DNA from: Ceratodon purpureus
Lineage: Eukaryota; Streptophyta; Bryopsida; Pseudoditrichales; Ditrichaceae
NCBI GenBank assembly: GCA_014871385.1
Contig: CM026427.1
Span: 7,011,909 to 7,075,908, forward strand
Reading direction: 5' to 3'
Length of the DNA stretch: 64,000 nucleotides
This document shows, piece after piece, positions 24,723-37,799 of the stretch. The translations under genes were made by a program, and so were the position numbers. A model generated the notes under the pieces. That model had not been told where the DNA came from and made no database searches. It saw only the letters and a program-made list of their open reading frames with translations. The first letter of the stretch is position 1. The number at the start of each line of letters is the position of its first letter.

Positions 24723-27700
24723 CTACTCCTCACAGTCGGAATCTTTGGCAGCTTCAAAAAAACCAGCATCTTCAAGCTCATCTTCGGCAGCATCAAGTAA
24801 ATCAGCCTCCCTCCTGTAGAACTCCTGTACGTCCTTTGCAACAACCTCACACTCATGACGCGCATCATCAGGCCAATTTTTGAAGATCATGATCAAAGAG
24901 TCTAAGTTGTCCAGCCCTAGGCGGCAACGACGAAGGCCTGTAAGCACGCCAGTAATACTGAAGATGCGCTCAGTTTCAATTTGCGATCCTGGAATTGCCA
25001 GAATCTGCCGGGCCAAGAATGCCACAGATGGAAAACGACTTCCATTCTCCTTCCACCAAGTCAAGGGCTTCTCTACATCTGCAGGAACCACAGTCAAGTG
25101 TCAGAAAAGGGACAGTTCAGCTGTAAGGATGCCCTCGCAAGCTTCCTCCGTTGATGCTGCATCACCGAACAGTACGTTGGATGACCTCGGAGCAGGAGCA
25201 GGGGCTGGAAATCCGCCAGGGTTCAAGACTTTGTGTACCTTGATCAGAAATGGAATCAGCACCGCCGTATCACAGCTCTGTACAATCTCCTTCGCCTTCG
25301 CAACGCCGATGTACTCAATGATGCACTCCAAGCCCTTGAAGCGTGGGTCTAACATCAGAGCCAACATGTTGTGAGCCTTGGACTCGTTGAACACATCAGC
25401 AAAGGCAAGAAAGGGTTTCAGAACTCCAATAGCCTGGCGGGCCATCTTCATCTTCAGCATCTCAATCTCGGACTCGAAGTCGCCAACTCGGAGTGCAGGA
25501 ATAGCCAACGCACACTGGTCATGGACATCCTGTAACTCCACCGAGACTCGAAACGCCACAGCAAGGGCATCAGAGAGTAGCCAGTACCCACGAGTCTGGT
25601 TTAAAATGCACTGCTTCACAATGGCATTCAGAGTCCCGGTAACAGTCCTCGCTACTACCCACGTGAGTCCACTGGGAACACGTTCCTGCAATTTAAGAGA
25701 CTGCCGCCTGTAGCAGATGTTGATGGCGTCCACGTGCTCCAACGTTTCTTAGAATAGCACCACCTTCGAAGCAAAACGAGTCTTCACAGGGGTTTTGAGT
25801 TTCCGACTAGGCACTCCAGCCTCAATGCACGCCTTGTTCCATTCACTGCGACCTACGCCAGACTTCTTGGTCCAAGTGATACACGACTGCAGCGATTTCT
25901 GAGCAGTCTTCAAGGAGACCTTCTTCATACCCACACACACCTTCTCCTCGGTGGTTGCGTACTGGCAGACCTTCGACATGATGTGCCAGAAACAAGCTCC
26001 ACTGTAGGGTTTGGTAATGTCGAGAACCGCACGGGACACCGTTGTCTGCAGAGCATGGTGGAGTGTGGCCAAATTGGCACCTTCGTCTTTCACACAAGCG
26101 ATTACCTTATCTCGCAACTGAAACTTATCCAATAGAGGCTTCACGATCTCAGCCAACGCAGCACCAGATGTATCTTGCGCTTTGAAGAGGCCCACTGTAA
26201 CGTGCCGAGGCACCCAACCCTCGTCGATGAAATTAACAACCACCGCAAAGGTATCCCAACCGCACCTGGACATCCACAAATCGAAGGTGATGGTAACTGT
26301 AGCACAACTTGCAATTGCAGGCAACACATACCTGCACATCCCAATTCACAACGTTCAGAATAATCTTGCTTCCCTTAGTCCCAACACATACCACAGAAGT
26401 AGTCATGCATTTCTGAGCACACATCCTAACAGTACGAGGCATGACAAACCAACTCAAGAGAAAACAAAAACGAGCAAACCAGATCACAGAACAAACTCAT
26501 AGGCAACTCGCTTAACTAGATGTGACAGTTCAGGTTCGTTGCAACGACATCAAATTCTAAACATGAAGACACTCGGTCAGCACGAAATCTGTCAACGTTA
26601 TGAAGCCACACACTGATCATTGACAAATATTCATGTGTCTGCATCCAAAACATTTAAAGCCCATCTCAAGAGAATACTCACACCTTGTAGCTCAAATTAC
26701 GTGAATCAAACCAAAGTGATCCTAACATTTCACTGCTAACTGAGATCAATATTTGCACCTGGTTTATTGTCAAGAAAGAACATCTAGAACTAAGGAAAAA
26801 TTTACAAAAAACTGAGCTGTGCAAGATCCAATGATGAGCCTCAGATTCTCTAAAAACTCTTCAGCTAAGTTACATCCAAAGCATACCAAAATCAGATCAC
26901 TTGTTGAACCATCATGAGTTACGATCAGCTTTCCTAGTGAGTGCGGCAAGAAATCTAGATAGAATGGAAGCAGCCTGGGATCAGTACAAATGATGTTTAC
27001 CGATGGGCATGTAAAATTCGAACTGTTTTCAATGCAACAAGCAGTCAAAGAATTACACATTACAAGCGACGAGTGTAGTACTACCATACATGCGAGGGTC
27101 GATGGCCATTGCTGGACCAAAACTATAAATTAATTTACTTGTAGACAACAAGCATAGACTACTCCTGCTCTCCGCAAGTTACTACTGATGCACAGTCTGT
27201 TACTGGGGTTTGTAGTGCAGGATTTTAGGGGCGTGGTTATTGAATTGGGGGCGTGGAGGAGGGGGGGAAGAAAGAGCTGTTTTTTTGAGTGTATGGGCCA
27301 GAGGGTCTTGCCGGCCTCGGAGGGGACGCCCCGGAAGCTGTTGGTGCGAGGAGGTTGAGGGGGGGAGCGGGGGAGGTGGAGGAGCCGCTCATGCGGTGGT
27401 GCGGCAATCATGTCGAAGAACAAAGCCAAGGAGATGTACTGGTGAAAATAATCTTGGAAACATCGAAACTCTGATCAGCCTCGGATCTGTCGACTAGGTG
27501 CTACCTGAAATTTTAAAAAAGAAATTTAAAAAAAAAAAAAAATTAACTAAACCTCGAACAGACCCCAGCACCTTGTCCTCGGGACCCCAACACCTCAATG
27601 TGCTCGGGACCCCAGCACCTTTTCCTCGGGACCCCAGCACCTTGTCCTTGGGACCCCAGCACCTTGTCCTCGGGACCCCAGCACAGCCCCAAACTCAAAC

Positions 27701-28673
27701 AGCGATTTATGACTCTGGCCTTTAAGACTACTTTCCACTCAACAGACTGACATACATCAACCTTTAGTTGCAAGATTAACAACCAATGCTGCTGGCACAA
27801 TCCCTCCAAACCTCTCTCCAATTCTACATGCAAACTCCCATTGAGCACACTCCCTCCCTTCGACAAAACACACTCGTCGCAGTGCATCAACATATAGGCA
27901 ACTCGTAATTTAACAACCCAAATATACCTCTCTATCGTCTTCGCAAACATCGCGGGAATGTGATCATTCACGAGCTGCCTCCGACTTGGGTACACCATAC
28001 GTGGATCCAAGCGCATGACAAGACGGCGGAACCACGAACTCTCCACGGTGCTCAAAGCTTCGTAATCCTTGGCAATAAACAGGACCACATCTTCAATGAA
28101 CCGCAACTGCTGCACATCGTTCTTGTTGTAGGGTTTGTTGTTACCAAAAAATGATGTGATATCAGAAAGGGGCACCACCTTCCTTCTCTTCGACTTCTGT
28201 CTGGAACTCTCTGCCTCTGCTGTCTGCAGCTTATACCTCTCCAAGTCGCTCGGGTGCTCATTCGTCAAATGCTTCTTCAGACTTGTGATTCCATGGTTAG
28301 GGTTATACTGCACGTAGCCCTTTCGTGAACGAGTGCTGCTGCGGGAGTTGCTGGACTCCGCATGTCCCGGGTGGCATACTGTGCACTTCATCGTTTGGGT
28401 CGCCTTCACGTCAACTCCGTTCTCCGAATCTCTTAGGCGAAAGAAAGCCCACACCGCAGAGTTGCGATGATAAGGTACCCAAAATTTTGCATTCGCCATG
28501 AGCCCACCGTAGCGTACTTCCCACGCCGCCTCATCTTCGGCAGCAACAGTCTCCTCAATCGGACGCAGAATGTCGCCGTGTCTCTCCTTTGCAGCTTCGT
28601 CACACTCAAGTTCAACAGAATCTTCCTGCAACAAACTTGTGTCGTCATGACTAGGCTGGTAATCGGACGACAT
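24723..28673 (-). pseudogene. hAT-family transposase, two exons, two in-frame stops
   Basis: Exon 1 is 28673-27928 and encodes the N-terminus with a BED-type zinc finger (CTVCHPGH, then LKKHLTNEH). It joins in phase 2 to 26331-24723 across a 1.6-kb intron (AGAGAG/GTATAT donor, TGTGCAG/G acceptor). Exon 2 carries the RNase H-like core (TFDLWMSRCGWDTFAVVV, CVKDEGANL) and the C-terminal hATC dimerisation domain (GSQIETERIFSITGVLTGLR, near 24950). Two in-frame stops break the roughly 785-codon frame: TAA at 25751-25749 and TGA at 25103-25101. Exon sequences on either side of each stop remain in the same frame, so the copy died recently. The ends of the element were not found. Confidence 0.88.
27562..27683. 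repeat. Short minisatellite (GGGACCCCAGCACCTTGTCCT)n in the hAT intron
   Basis: About five copies of a unit of 21-25 bp built around GGGACCCCAGCACC. The repeat sits within the intron of the hAT transposase gene and produces a Gly-rich open frame on the minus strand that I treat as an artefact. Confidence 0.85.
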
Positions 28674-29550
28674 ATAGTGATGCTTCGGAAAAGAAACCCT
28701 GGACTACAGCAAGTACTCACCCAAACATGCAAGCAAGCAGATCAACTCGCATGGTATTTGCAATTCTCACACAGATAATTGGAAGCTTACATGCCCAATA
28801 CCAAAACAATTAACGTTTAGAACAAAACAACAATTGATTATCGTACCTCACTCACCAAGCCGTCAATAACACCGCGCCTTCAAAGTGCAGCAAGGGCAGC
28901 CCCCACTCCGCCCCTCAACATAACACCCACGATCTCAGCCAATGCCGCTCACAATTACACAGACTCTAACAAACCCTACCTTGCACATCGTACCCTCACA
29001 CAGGGAATCCAAATCTAAATATCAATTAAGCCCCTACAAAATCACCGCAGTCGGGTACACAATGCAGTATCTCAGAGACGCAGTGAGGGGCAACATACAT
29101 AAACCCTACTTTGAAGCCCATGCACGTAACCCTGTATTGGTTCCGTGAGACCCGGTTCATACCCAGTATTGATACCCGGCTAAACCCCCTACGTCAAATG
29201 CTGCAGTGCTAGAGGTGGAGGCAGCGCTTCCTTCTTGCGAATGATCACCTCATAGTCCTTTTGATTCAATTCTAATTACTCCACTATGTCCCTTGTGTCC
29301 ACTAACATGTACCAACATTCTCCAAAAGCATAAGCTTCCAATCCTAGCCCAGGACAGTCTTATCATGCTAGAATTGGCTCATGCAAAGCAAGCGAGATTC
29401 CACTCAAGACTCTTTATTCTGCAGTGATAGTCTAGGCTATTGAATCAGTTGTAATAATCCATTGAACTGTGTTATGCAGCCTCAAAGCTCCACTAAATGC
29501 AAGAAAGACACCTTTATGACGCCGACATCTCTTACAATGAGGTCATCATC
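28674..29550. other. Region 5' of the hAT transposase
   Basis: It probably holds the hAT promoter and 5' end. CCGGGTATC-type words at about 29150-29190 resemble those near 23386, and might be remnants of the hAT termini, but no clean inverted repeat or duplication can be drawn. Confidence 0.35.
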
Positions 29551-32222
29551 TCTTCAGTTGTGGTAGTGGGAACACCTATTCTCGTGCATTTAAGAAATTT
29601 TGCGTATTTCCAGGAGGATGTAGATGTTAATTTTTTAGATGCAGATGTAGACCTCATTTCTTACAGTGTCTCATATCTTGAATTAAAAGAAAGTGAAAAG
29701 TGTCTTGATGAGGAGAGAAGTTTGAAACCAAGTTGTGACCTTCAGATGAGACAAAAGATACATCAGAGGTTGGTGACAACATCTCTTTGGTCAACTAACA
29801 AGCAAAGGAAAAAGTTGGCTGATAAGAGGGCAAAGCTGGAGGCGCAATTGAAGGACAAGGAGGATAAGAAGAAGGAGAGGGAAGAGGAGCTCAGGTTGAA
29901 GAAGGAGGTTTCAACACGGTGTTTTGAAGACTTAGCAAAGCTTGTTTTGAAGGAAGGACCAGAGAAGCTGCTTTTCCATGTTGGTATTTCTCCTTCTCGC
30001 AACAGCATGCCATCAACCATGGCTCCAGTGATTTCTGAAGTACATCTTTCTATTGCTCCCATTCCTTTGCAGATGGTTTTACACCATCCCTGCATCTAAG
30101 TAGAAGATGTACAGTGTGGGGTAGAGGTCATCAATGATAGTCCATCAGGAATTCTGGAGTTATTTACCAATATCACCGGGGGTAACAAGCTACAGATTTG
30201 GTTGAAGATTCACGAGTAGATTATGGATCACTAGAGGAATAAGATTTGTCACTTTAGGGGCGTGTGATTAATACAATCATGGTCGATCTTAATTTATTTG
30301 ATGTGCCAGTGGATTTACCAGTTCGTGGCATTAGCCTTTATGAGGAAATTACTTAATGGAATCGCCACCCAAAAAGACTTGTATCTGGCGTGGAGGGGAA
30401 GTATGAGTCTCATTGGATTGAGCATTATTTTGATTTTGCTTCTCATTTTTTTCAAAATGATGGAGCGGTCATAGTTTTTACTTCAATTCAAAGTTTATTT
30501 CTAACGAGCTCTTGTCTTGGGCGGATTGGGCGGACTTTGGAGAGGAGAGTAGGTGCTTTGCAATCAATGGCCTTCCATTGACTATACCAAATAATCCTTC
30601 GTGTATTCACAAGTGCTTTATGGTGAAGTCCTTTGTCTGGAGAGAGAACGTTCGTGAAGGTGTCCCAACATCTAGTTTAGTTCTCTATGATAAGCGAGAA
30701 TTGGTAGCTCAAGGCATCCAATTGTCATCTGATGGTCATCTCACAAACCTCATTAGTGTGGATTCTCTCCCAGTTGAACCAGGAAATTGGCCCGGGGGAA
30801 GCACTAGATGTTGTGTTTGAGGATCACGTGCGTTCAAAACTTCAAGCCCCTATTACATGGGGGCTATGTATGTAAATTTTTTGGATTATCGTAGGCCTAT
30901 GTTTACCTAAATTTCTAAATTCTGATCATTTCATCTGCCCTACCTTTCATTATAATTTTTTTGTTGGACTAATTATTTGTAGGCTATCTTCATTATAAAT
31001 ACAACAGCAAACCCTATTTTCTAGAGGTGTAGACATAAATTAAACAAAATTGCACAATATTGAGTCTACAGAACAATGTATTGAGTCTATAGAACCCTAA
31101 CGCGGAATGCCGCAGTTCATCCTTAAGATGACATTTATTTCATCCACCATTATTCATTAGCATATTCGGACACTGGATCCCAATAAACCACCCTACTTTA
31201 CTTCCAAAAATATTGAAATCTAATTTTATTTTTTGGCAAGCCTATTGTAGATAAAATATTCTACTAAAATTTAGTGTTATCATCTACCCTTCATTATTTA
31301 TAAAATCCCTAATACCCATTTTGAGATTGCTAATTTACTTCGAAGCCTTTTCTAAATTTTAAGACCAAGGCAATTATAATACCCCTTCATTTGATTGCAC
31401 GTTAACAAAAAAAAAGGGGGAGTGCTCTCCCCGGGGAAATTGGAAGCCATTTAGAGAAGCTCGTGAGAAGACTGCCAATCTTCTCCAGGCTCTTATTGAC
31501 CTTTGCACCGTAGAGAATGATATTGTCATGGACATCACCGCATCAACAGGTATATTGTATATCCTTTTACTTAAAATTAACATGTTTATTTATTTCCAAT
31601 GTTTTATGGTTTACCAATCTTTTATTTAATCTTCAAGTGCATCCATTCGTGCTTGCAAAAGCATCAACTGACATGTCATTGCCTTTGAATATGACTATGT
31701 CTTGTGCAAGGAAGTACTGGTTCCCCTCCTTCCATAGCTTGATAAAGTCTAGTCAGAGCAGGCCTTGTTTGCCTTTTCCAGGAAGTGTCCCTTGGAAGAT
31801 GGCGATGAGACTGAGAAGAAGACAGCTCCTAAGCGCTCTGTAAGTAAGTCTATACTATGAGTTTTCATTGTTTCTAGCAATTTTTTGTTAGATATAAATT
31901 GTTTTCGTATTGCCTCCTATTTTTTTGCTTCAGATGGAGGTCAAAAGCGTTGAAGTTCCAAGGAATTGTCTCAAGGTATCTGAGCAAGATAAGAAGTCAG
32001 GCTATCCGTCCTTTGAAGCTTCCTTACCACGCAAAGAACCTTGCACAGGCAATGGCAGCGGCTCCTTCACCACTATCTTCTCCAAAGCATTGTAGTCCAA
32101 ATCGTGATGCAAAGCAATATTTTGAGTTATTTGCAAAGGTAGATAATATGGTACTATTTGATGAAAGTGACTTTGATCATGGGAACATTGAGGCAACTAG
32201 TGATAACAGTTCTTCTAGTTGA
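29551..32222 (+). pseudogene. Methyltransferase-like coiled-coil gene, copy 1 (decayed, transposon-interrupted)
   Basis: A relative of copy 2 at 59214-61875. From about 29650 it encodes ELKESEKCLDEERSLK, then a Lys/Glu coiled coil (DKRAKLEAQLKDKEDKKKER), VLKEGPEKL and, further on, the methyltransferase-like part. The DPPY position reads LFDVPVD near 30297. A 1-nt deletion near 30480 shifts frame before SWADWADFGEE and CFAINGLPLTIP. At 30791 a 645-bp transposon interrupts the gene; coding resumes at 31444 with PFREAREKTANLLQALIDL and motif I (VMDITASTG), ending at 31549. Two more exons follow at about 31638-31850 and 31934-32222 (RYLSKIRSQ, stop TGA). The block around 30200-30400 also has stops. 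It cannot make a full protein. Confidence 0.8.
30791..31435. mobile_element. Non-autonomous 645-bp transposon related to the 40.2-kb element
   Basis: The insertion is flanked by the 8-bp duplication GAAATTGG at 30783-30790 and 31436-31443. Its ends are inverted: CCCGGGGGAAGCACT on the left and, as reverse complement, CCCGGGGAGAGCACT on the right. The left 150-200 bases match the reverse complement of about 46575-46772 (for example GGATCACGTGCGTTCAA and GGGGGCTATGTATGTAAATT), and the right 100-200 bases match the reverse complement of 40219 onward (GCAATCAAATGAAGGG). It has no coding capacity, so it is an internally deleted relative that needs a transposase from elsewhere. Confidence 0.92.
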
Positions 32223-32224
32223 TT

Positions 32225-35200
32225 AATCCTGTTATTCAAAGATGTGTGCCTTTTCATATTTTAATCTATTTTCATTTCTTATATTTGATTCTTACTTTAT
32301 TATGTATGAAATTTAATTGTGTATGATTACTTCTATTTTCATGACTTTGGACTTTATTTATAGTATATAGGTGCCGTATGAAGCCTTTTGCAATAATAAC
32401 ATTTACACTTCAAGTATTCTCTAGGCAATAGTTAAAAAACTTGACTCTAATAACCCTCACGGAAATAGGGAATGTTCATGTGATCTAATGCAATTAATGG
32501 TACATTATTCTTAAAAAATATTGAAAAAATTAACCATGGTCACAGGACTTTGTTCTCAATTTTAATGAAATTCTAATGATTTTTTTTTCCAAATTATTAA
32601 AATTTTGCGCTTGTTGCTTACCGCTTGTAAGATAGCATTCCTGCAATTTTGTTATGTCATTAGTTCAAAGCATGTTCAATACAAATGAGGGATATCTTGC
32701 AAATATTGAATCCATTGATTCTGTAGCCTTTTAGAATAGAAAGTAGGGTGACTACAACAAAGACTAAATAAATAAATGAATAAAGTAGTGCACAAATAAA
32801 AAAACCAAAAAGACCAAAAGAAGTGCACTTTGATTCAGTTACATGTCCACCGAAGCAAGTTGTGTTGTTGCAATTAGTATTTTGACGCATGCTTAAGCAA
32901 ACACAAGAAACATGTGGACCTAAATATGAGAGTGGGTTCTAAGACAATAACAATCCACATATTTTTTAAATGAAGTATTGTAAAGAATTACAAAGAATGT
33001 TATTTCTATTTGTATTTTCTATACTTAAAAGTATCCAATTTTTATCATTTTTATCATAATGAAAAGGACGTCAAGAGAAGATTCATCACTAGTATATAGA
33101 ATTAGGAAATTTTGTTGTTGGATATGGATCCTATTTTGTAAAATTTGTCAATATGTTGTAGAGGGTTCTACACTAAAAATGACTATAAAAAAGATACATT
33201 TGAAAGGTATACAAAATGAATAGATGAACATTATTCTTTGTATATTTAGACAAGGGCCATTGATGCTAAAGACCTTAATGGAATATATGTATTGATTAAG
33301 AAGTATATTTGGATTTTTGCGCTTAGAAATGAAGATAGAAATAGGAAGATACAAAAAGCAACACCTGTAAGCAATATGACCTTCTTGTACACAAATAATA
33401 ACAAAAGATAACTTAATTTGGAATATTTTGACAACAATATGTATTTTTAACCTAAACTTCATATAATTTGAATTAAAAATTTGGAAAAGAAAACCAGTTA
33501 ACCTTATCAACAAATGTATACCAACAAGGATTAAAAGCCATCTTCCACATGTTAACTTTCAAGTTCATGATGTACTTTACTATTGTCTAGTGCTAATAAT
33601 GGAATATCATTGGAAAATTTTAAAATACAATGATATAAGATGTTAAAATGACAGGTAGCATGATATATTCAATTAACTATTTGATTCAAAACAGTAATAG
33701 AAGTCACATCCTTAATCATTTAACCCCTAAGTGCCCAAGCATGTTTTGGATCTCATTGTCTCAAAACCTTAAAAACAGTGATTTTTGACCACCTTGTTGG
33801 GATTGAGGTATGGTCAAGTTTTTTAATAATTTCTTCTACTTTTAACCGTAAGATCTTGAACCTAAGTATTGTCAGTACTCCCTCAAAAACATTCAACCGT
33901 TGGATCTTTATCAATAGTGAGATAATAACGTTCAAAGTTGATGCTTTTTTTTTTTTTTTTTTGCCTTGGCCGAAAGACATACTCAACTTTGTGCCAAGGG
34001 GGACTTGGTGATCATTACTCCAAACATTTTGCTCATATTTTTATCCATGTAGGTAACTAAGTTGGGCACCTCCATGCAAAATTTTGGAGACTCATTTTGA
34101 TTTTTTGGCCTTCATGCAAATTCTTTTCCAGAAGGAGGTATAAAATCCACAAATATGGTCAAACTTAAATAACGTTAAAGATTTTTGGTTTGCAAAAAAA
34201 ATGAACGGTAAAAAGTTACATCTATGAGTTTTTGAATTTTGGAAAAAAAAAATTCTGAAAAATTCCTAAATCTCAAATTTTGACAATTTTTGAAAGGAGA
34301 AAATGTAAAATTACAAAAAAAATTGAAGCTTGTTCATGTGATTTTGGAGGCTGCCCTTCTAAAATTGGTAAATTTTTTTACTTGGGTCACTTTGGATTTT
34401 GAGTAGTGATTTGATTATGAACATTATTCAATTTTTTTTTTAAAAAAAGACCTAATTTTAGACTGCCCGTTTTGGACTTGAAACCTAAAATTTCTAGTTG
34501 AAGGTTCTAAAATTGGAATTTGACTTTTAAAATTTTACCACGTACACATTGCGGTAAAGGGAGCATCCAGTAAATTTTTTAGGCAAAAATATTAATTTTA
34601 ACCTCTTCATCTAAGCTGCCCGAAACTGCAAAAAGCTAGTTTGGCTTTCTTGGGCACTTCGGGGTTAAAATCTACAGGGTTGTTAAACTAGAAGTCCGAC
34701 CAGCCCCACGTCATGTTTTGGAAATGAAATCATGGCCCATGGGCCTATAGAAGAGGGAGGTATATAATGGAGGATTACAACTTAAAAGGTAATGAGAAGC
34801 TAACAAAAAATAATATACTTTAATTTGAAGGCATTATTTTGTTACCTAATAAAATTGAAGGAGAACTCGACATGGAGTTCACTTACATTAATATGACAAG
34901 TTTGTATATTTTTGGCTTTAATTTTATATTGCAAGACAAACCTTATATTTCATGGAAATGCTCTTTTCCTAATTACTTGACTCTTTTGGTATTCAAAATT
35001 ATGTCCATTGTAGTTTGTTTATCTTTTCATGTACCATCATATTCTATGTAATTTCAATTAACTATTTTCTAATTGTTGTCTTTTGCTTTATCTAATCCTC
35101 TAATCTTTAATTTTTTTTCCCTTCCTATGATATTATTTTTATTTAGTTTCTTCTTTTGTCATAATGTTATTACCATGACATGATTTTCTCTATTCACTTC

Positions 35201-36990
35201 AATGTACTCCTTACTTCTTCGTATATCTCATTTCCACTTTTGCAATTTTTTTTATATTTTTATATTTGATCTTTTATTCTTATTCTTTTCTTGATTAATT
35301 ATTCCCTCTCATATATTTTTTAAAATTTTTATTTTTACTCTAAATATCTATCTTTTCTATACACATCTATTTCCTTTGAACCTTTTCCCATTGCAATTTG
35401 TCTATCTTGCGGTTATTTGTTATGTTTTCATTTACCATCATATTATTTTTTATTCCAATTGTTTGTTTTTTTTATTACTGTCTTGTACATAATATAATCC
35501 TTAATCTTTAAATTTTTTTTTCTTTCTTCCAATAAATAAAAAAAATAAGATAGAATGGGAGACAGATTGGAGGAATATTAAATAAATAAGTAAATAATGG
35601 AAGAGGAATGGAAGAAAAGGAAAATGAGCAGATAGAATGGAAGAAAAATGTCAAAATAAAAAAATAAAGAGAAGATAGAATGGAAAAATAGTGTAATAAT
35701 AAAAAAATAAAATGATAGAATGGAAGACAAATGGAAGAATACAAAATAAATACATACTTAAATAGATAAATAAACAAATATAAATTTTCCATTACTTCTT
35801 TTTATTTTTCGTAGAAGCATTCTGTAGTGATACTCTATCTTTTACATTAGCTAGGATCCAGAACAACAGAATACTAAAAATGGAATATTAATATGAATGA
35901 TAATGATTTTAAAGAAGTGAGTTGTTTAATCTCTATAGATATTATTTTTGGCTATGAAGTATGTGTTTATATATGCACATTTAGATTCCATGTATTATGT
36001 CTTTCATCCATAAAAGTAATGATTTTGAATCTCCTTTAAGTTGGAAAAAATTCATAAATCTCAGAATAAAAAATCGACCAGATTTGTTAAAGTCTAAGCT
36101 ATAGGGACTCAATGGTTGTCTAAAAGGAATGGAAGGCAAACAATGAAGCATTCACTAGCCCAAGTACTCAAATGTAATAGCATATGGTCATTCCAAAAGA
36201 AAGAAACATTTCTCTTAATGTCTACTCCCAAACCTTCAAAATTCACCCACCCTTCTAATTAAACCTCCACCCTTGTCATATGGCTTGATTTTTTAATTGA
36301 TTAATTGATTAATTAATTAATTATTATTAGAGCTATAATTCATTGTATTTAAATTTCTATCTTTTATCATTTATAATGAAATTTTTGTCTACCATCTCCA
36401 ACTTCTAATTCAAATTTACAAGGTTCCTAAATTCTAATCAATGTGTCCTCCAACCTCCCTCACACAATTTCAACCTCCATCTAATTTTATTTGAATTCTA
36501 ATTTCTAAGTGTTGCCTCCTCTACAACTTACCTTCTATATCCTCCCATTTTTAAATTCCAAGTTTATCCCTTATTTAATTCCAATGTTTCATCTTTGATT
36601 CATATTCTCTATATATCACCCTCCGCTCCCTACCCAATCCAATTTTCATTCCTTTGATTTTCTCCTATAACTAAAGTTTCCACTACCATCTTTGAACGTC
36701 AACTAAAAACTTCAATCCGGAACTATTAAATACAATAGTTTAAAACTATTCCCATTATATCCCCCCAAGATAGATAAGATCCAACTCTCCAAAGAATCTT
36801 TTGGACATTCTTCAGCCAACTAATGCATGTGTCAGAAACCTCTTCATTTGGACTGCATGAACAAAACTACATGTCCAAAAATGGAAGGTCTAGGACTACT
36901 TTGGTTTTGCTAAAGAGGGAGGGTGTGAGGAAGGGAAGAGAGTTAGGGAGGAGAAGAAGTTGTTGAGAGAAAGGAGAGGGGAGAGTACTA
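32225..36990. other. Long AT-rich gene desert
   Basis: No gene is supported. A minus-strand frame at 33148-33513 contains CVQEGHIAYRC, reminiscent of a retroelement zinc knuckle with one Cys lost. Imperfect tandem units (GATAGAATGGAAGA plus A-rich spacer) fill 35550-35740. A (TTAAT)n run lies at 36290-36330. Part of 33770-33960 resembles 48250-48420 (both contain AACCGTAAGATCTTG and AATAACGTTCAA-type words), so an old interspersed repeat is present. Confidence 0.45.
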
Positions 36991-36999
36991 GGAGAAGGA

Positions 37000-37560
37000 G
37001 CGGCCATCCCCCTCGGATAAAGGACGGCCAATGGCTTTAGTTTTACAAAAACATAATGGAAACTTTAACGCCCCATATCTTCTTCAAAACTTGTCCAAAT
37101 TGGGTTTATGACATGTTTTTTGGCATCTACAGGAAATGTAAATTCCCAAAAAAAACCTCATAAGCCCAGTTTGAACAACTTATGAAGAAGTTATGGACAT
37201 TTTAAGATTTGGGGCGTTTTCTCAAATGTGGTGGCCAACGGAGCGGACAGCCTAGGCGACCGCGTGACGCGCCAAGGGCCCTTGTGGCCAACGGCCTTTC
37301 GCGACCGCCCCGATGGCCGCTCCTACACAGTCCGATGCGGGCCGTCCGCTTTGACGGGGCGCGAGGTCGGCCACGGCGGTCCTCGCTAGTGCCACTCCGC
37401 CTCTACGTGAGAGTGGCGGAGCCGATGCCACCCGCAGCCGGAAGCACTCCTGCCACTCCCACTCCAATTTAACTTCGGGGTGAAACTTGTATGTGTGATT
37501 TATTTTTTCTAAGTCACAAGACATCCTAATGCCCTTGCGGACGTCGAGCGTCCTGACAAC
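37000..37560. other. GC-rich island in AT-rich DNA
   Basis: Between about 37209 and 37480 the DNA is sharply richer in GC than the flanks, with recurrent GCGGCC, GGCCAACGG and CGACCGC words. Open frames exist on both strands but resemble nothing known. It could be part of a mobile element or an unrecognised exon. Confidence 0.35.
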
Positions 37561-37799
37561 CCAGAATATCTAGTATATTTGTTGCAATAATGTAGGCAAT
37601 TATCCACTACTTAACAAAATAAATAAGAAGTTGGTTTAATTTATTAGTTTCTTTTACTTTATTTTGAAAATTACTAAAATAATCCTTAAATGGCTAAGAA
37701 ACAATCTAATATCATGAAAAATAATTTATTCCATTTTTGTGTTTTGCCTCCAAATTTTGTAATTTCTTAAATTTGATTTTTTACAATAGTTCTTTGACA

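Noticed and set aside
27543..27925. C-terminal extension of hAT exon 1
   Set aside because: A phase-matched donor at 27927 joins to exon 2; the extension is intron sequence that includes a minisatellite.
23386..29170. Terminal inverted repeats of the hAT element (CAGTGTTGTTCGGGTATC and a CCGGGTATCA-containing end)
   Set aside because: The match is limited to about nine bases and no 8-bp duplication could be drawn.
33148..33513. Zinc-knuckle-like CVQEGHIAYRC in a minus-strand frame
   Set aside because: One Cys of CX2CX4HX4C is missing and the rest of the frame is AT-driven, so a gag relic is possible but unsupported.
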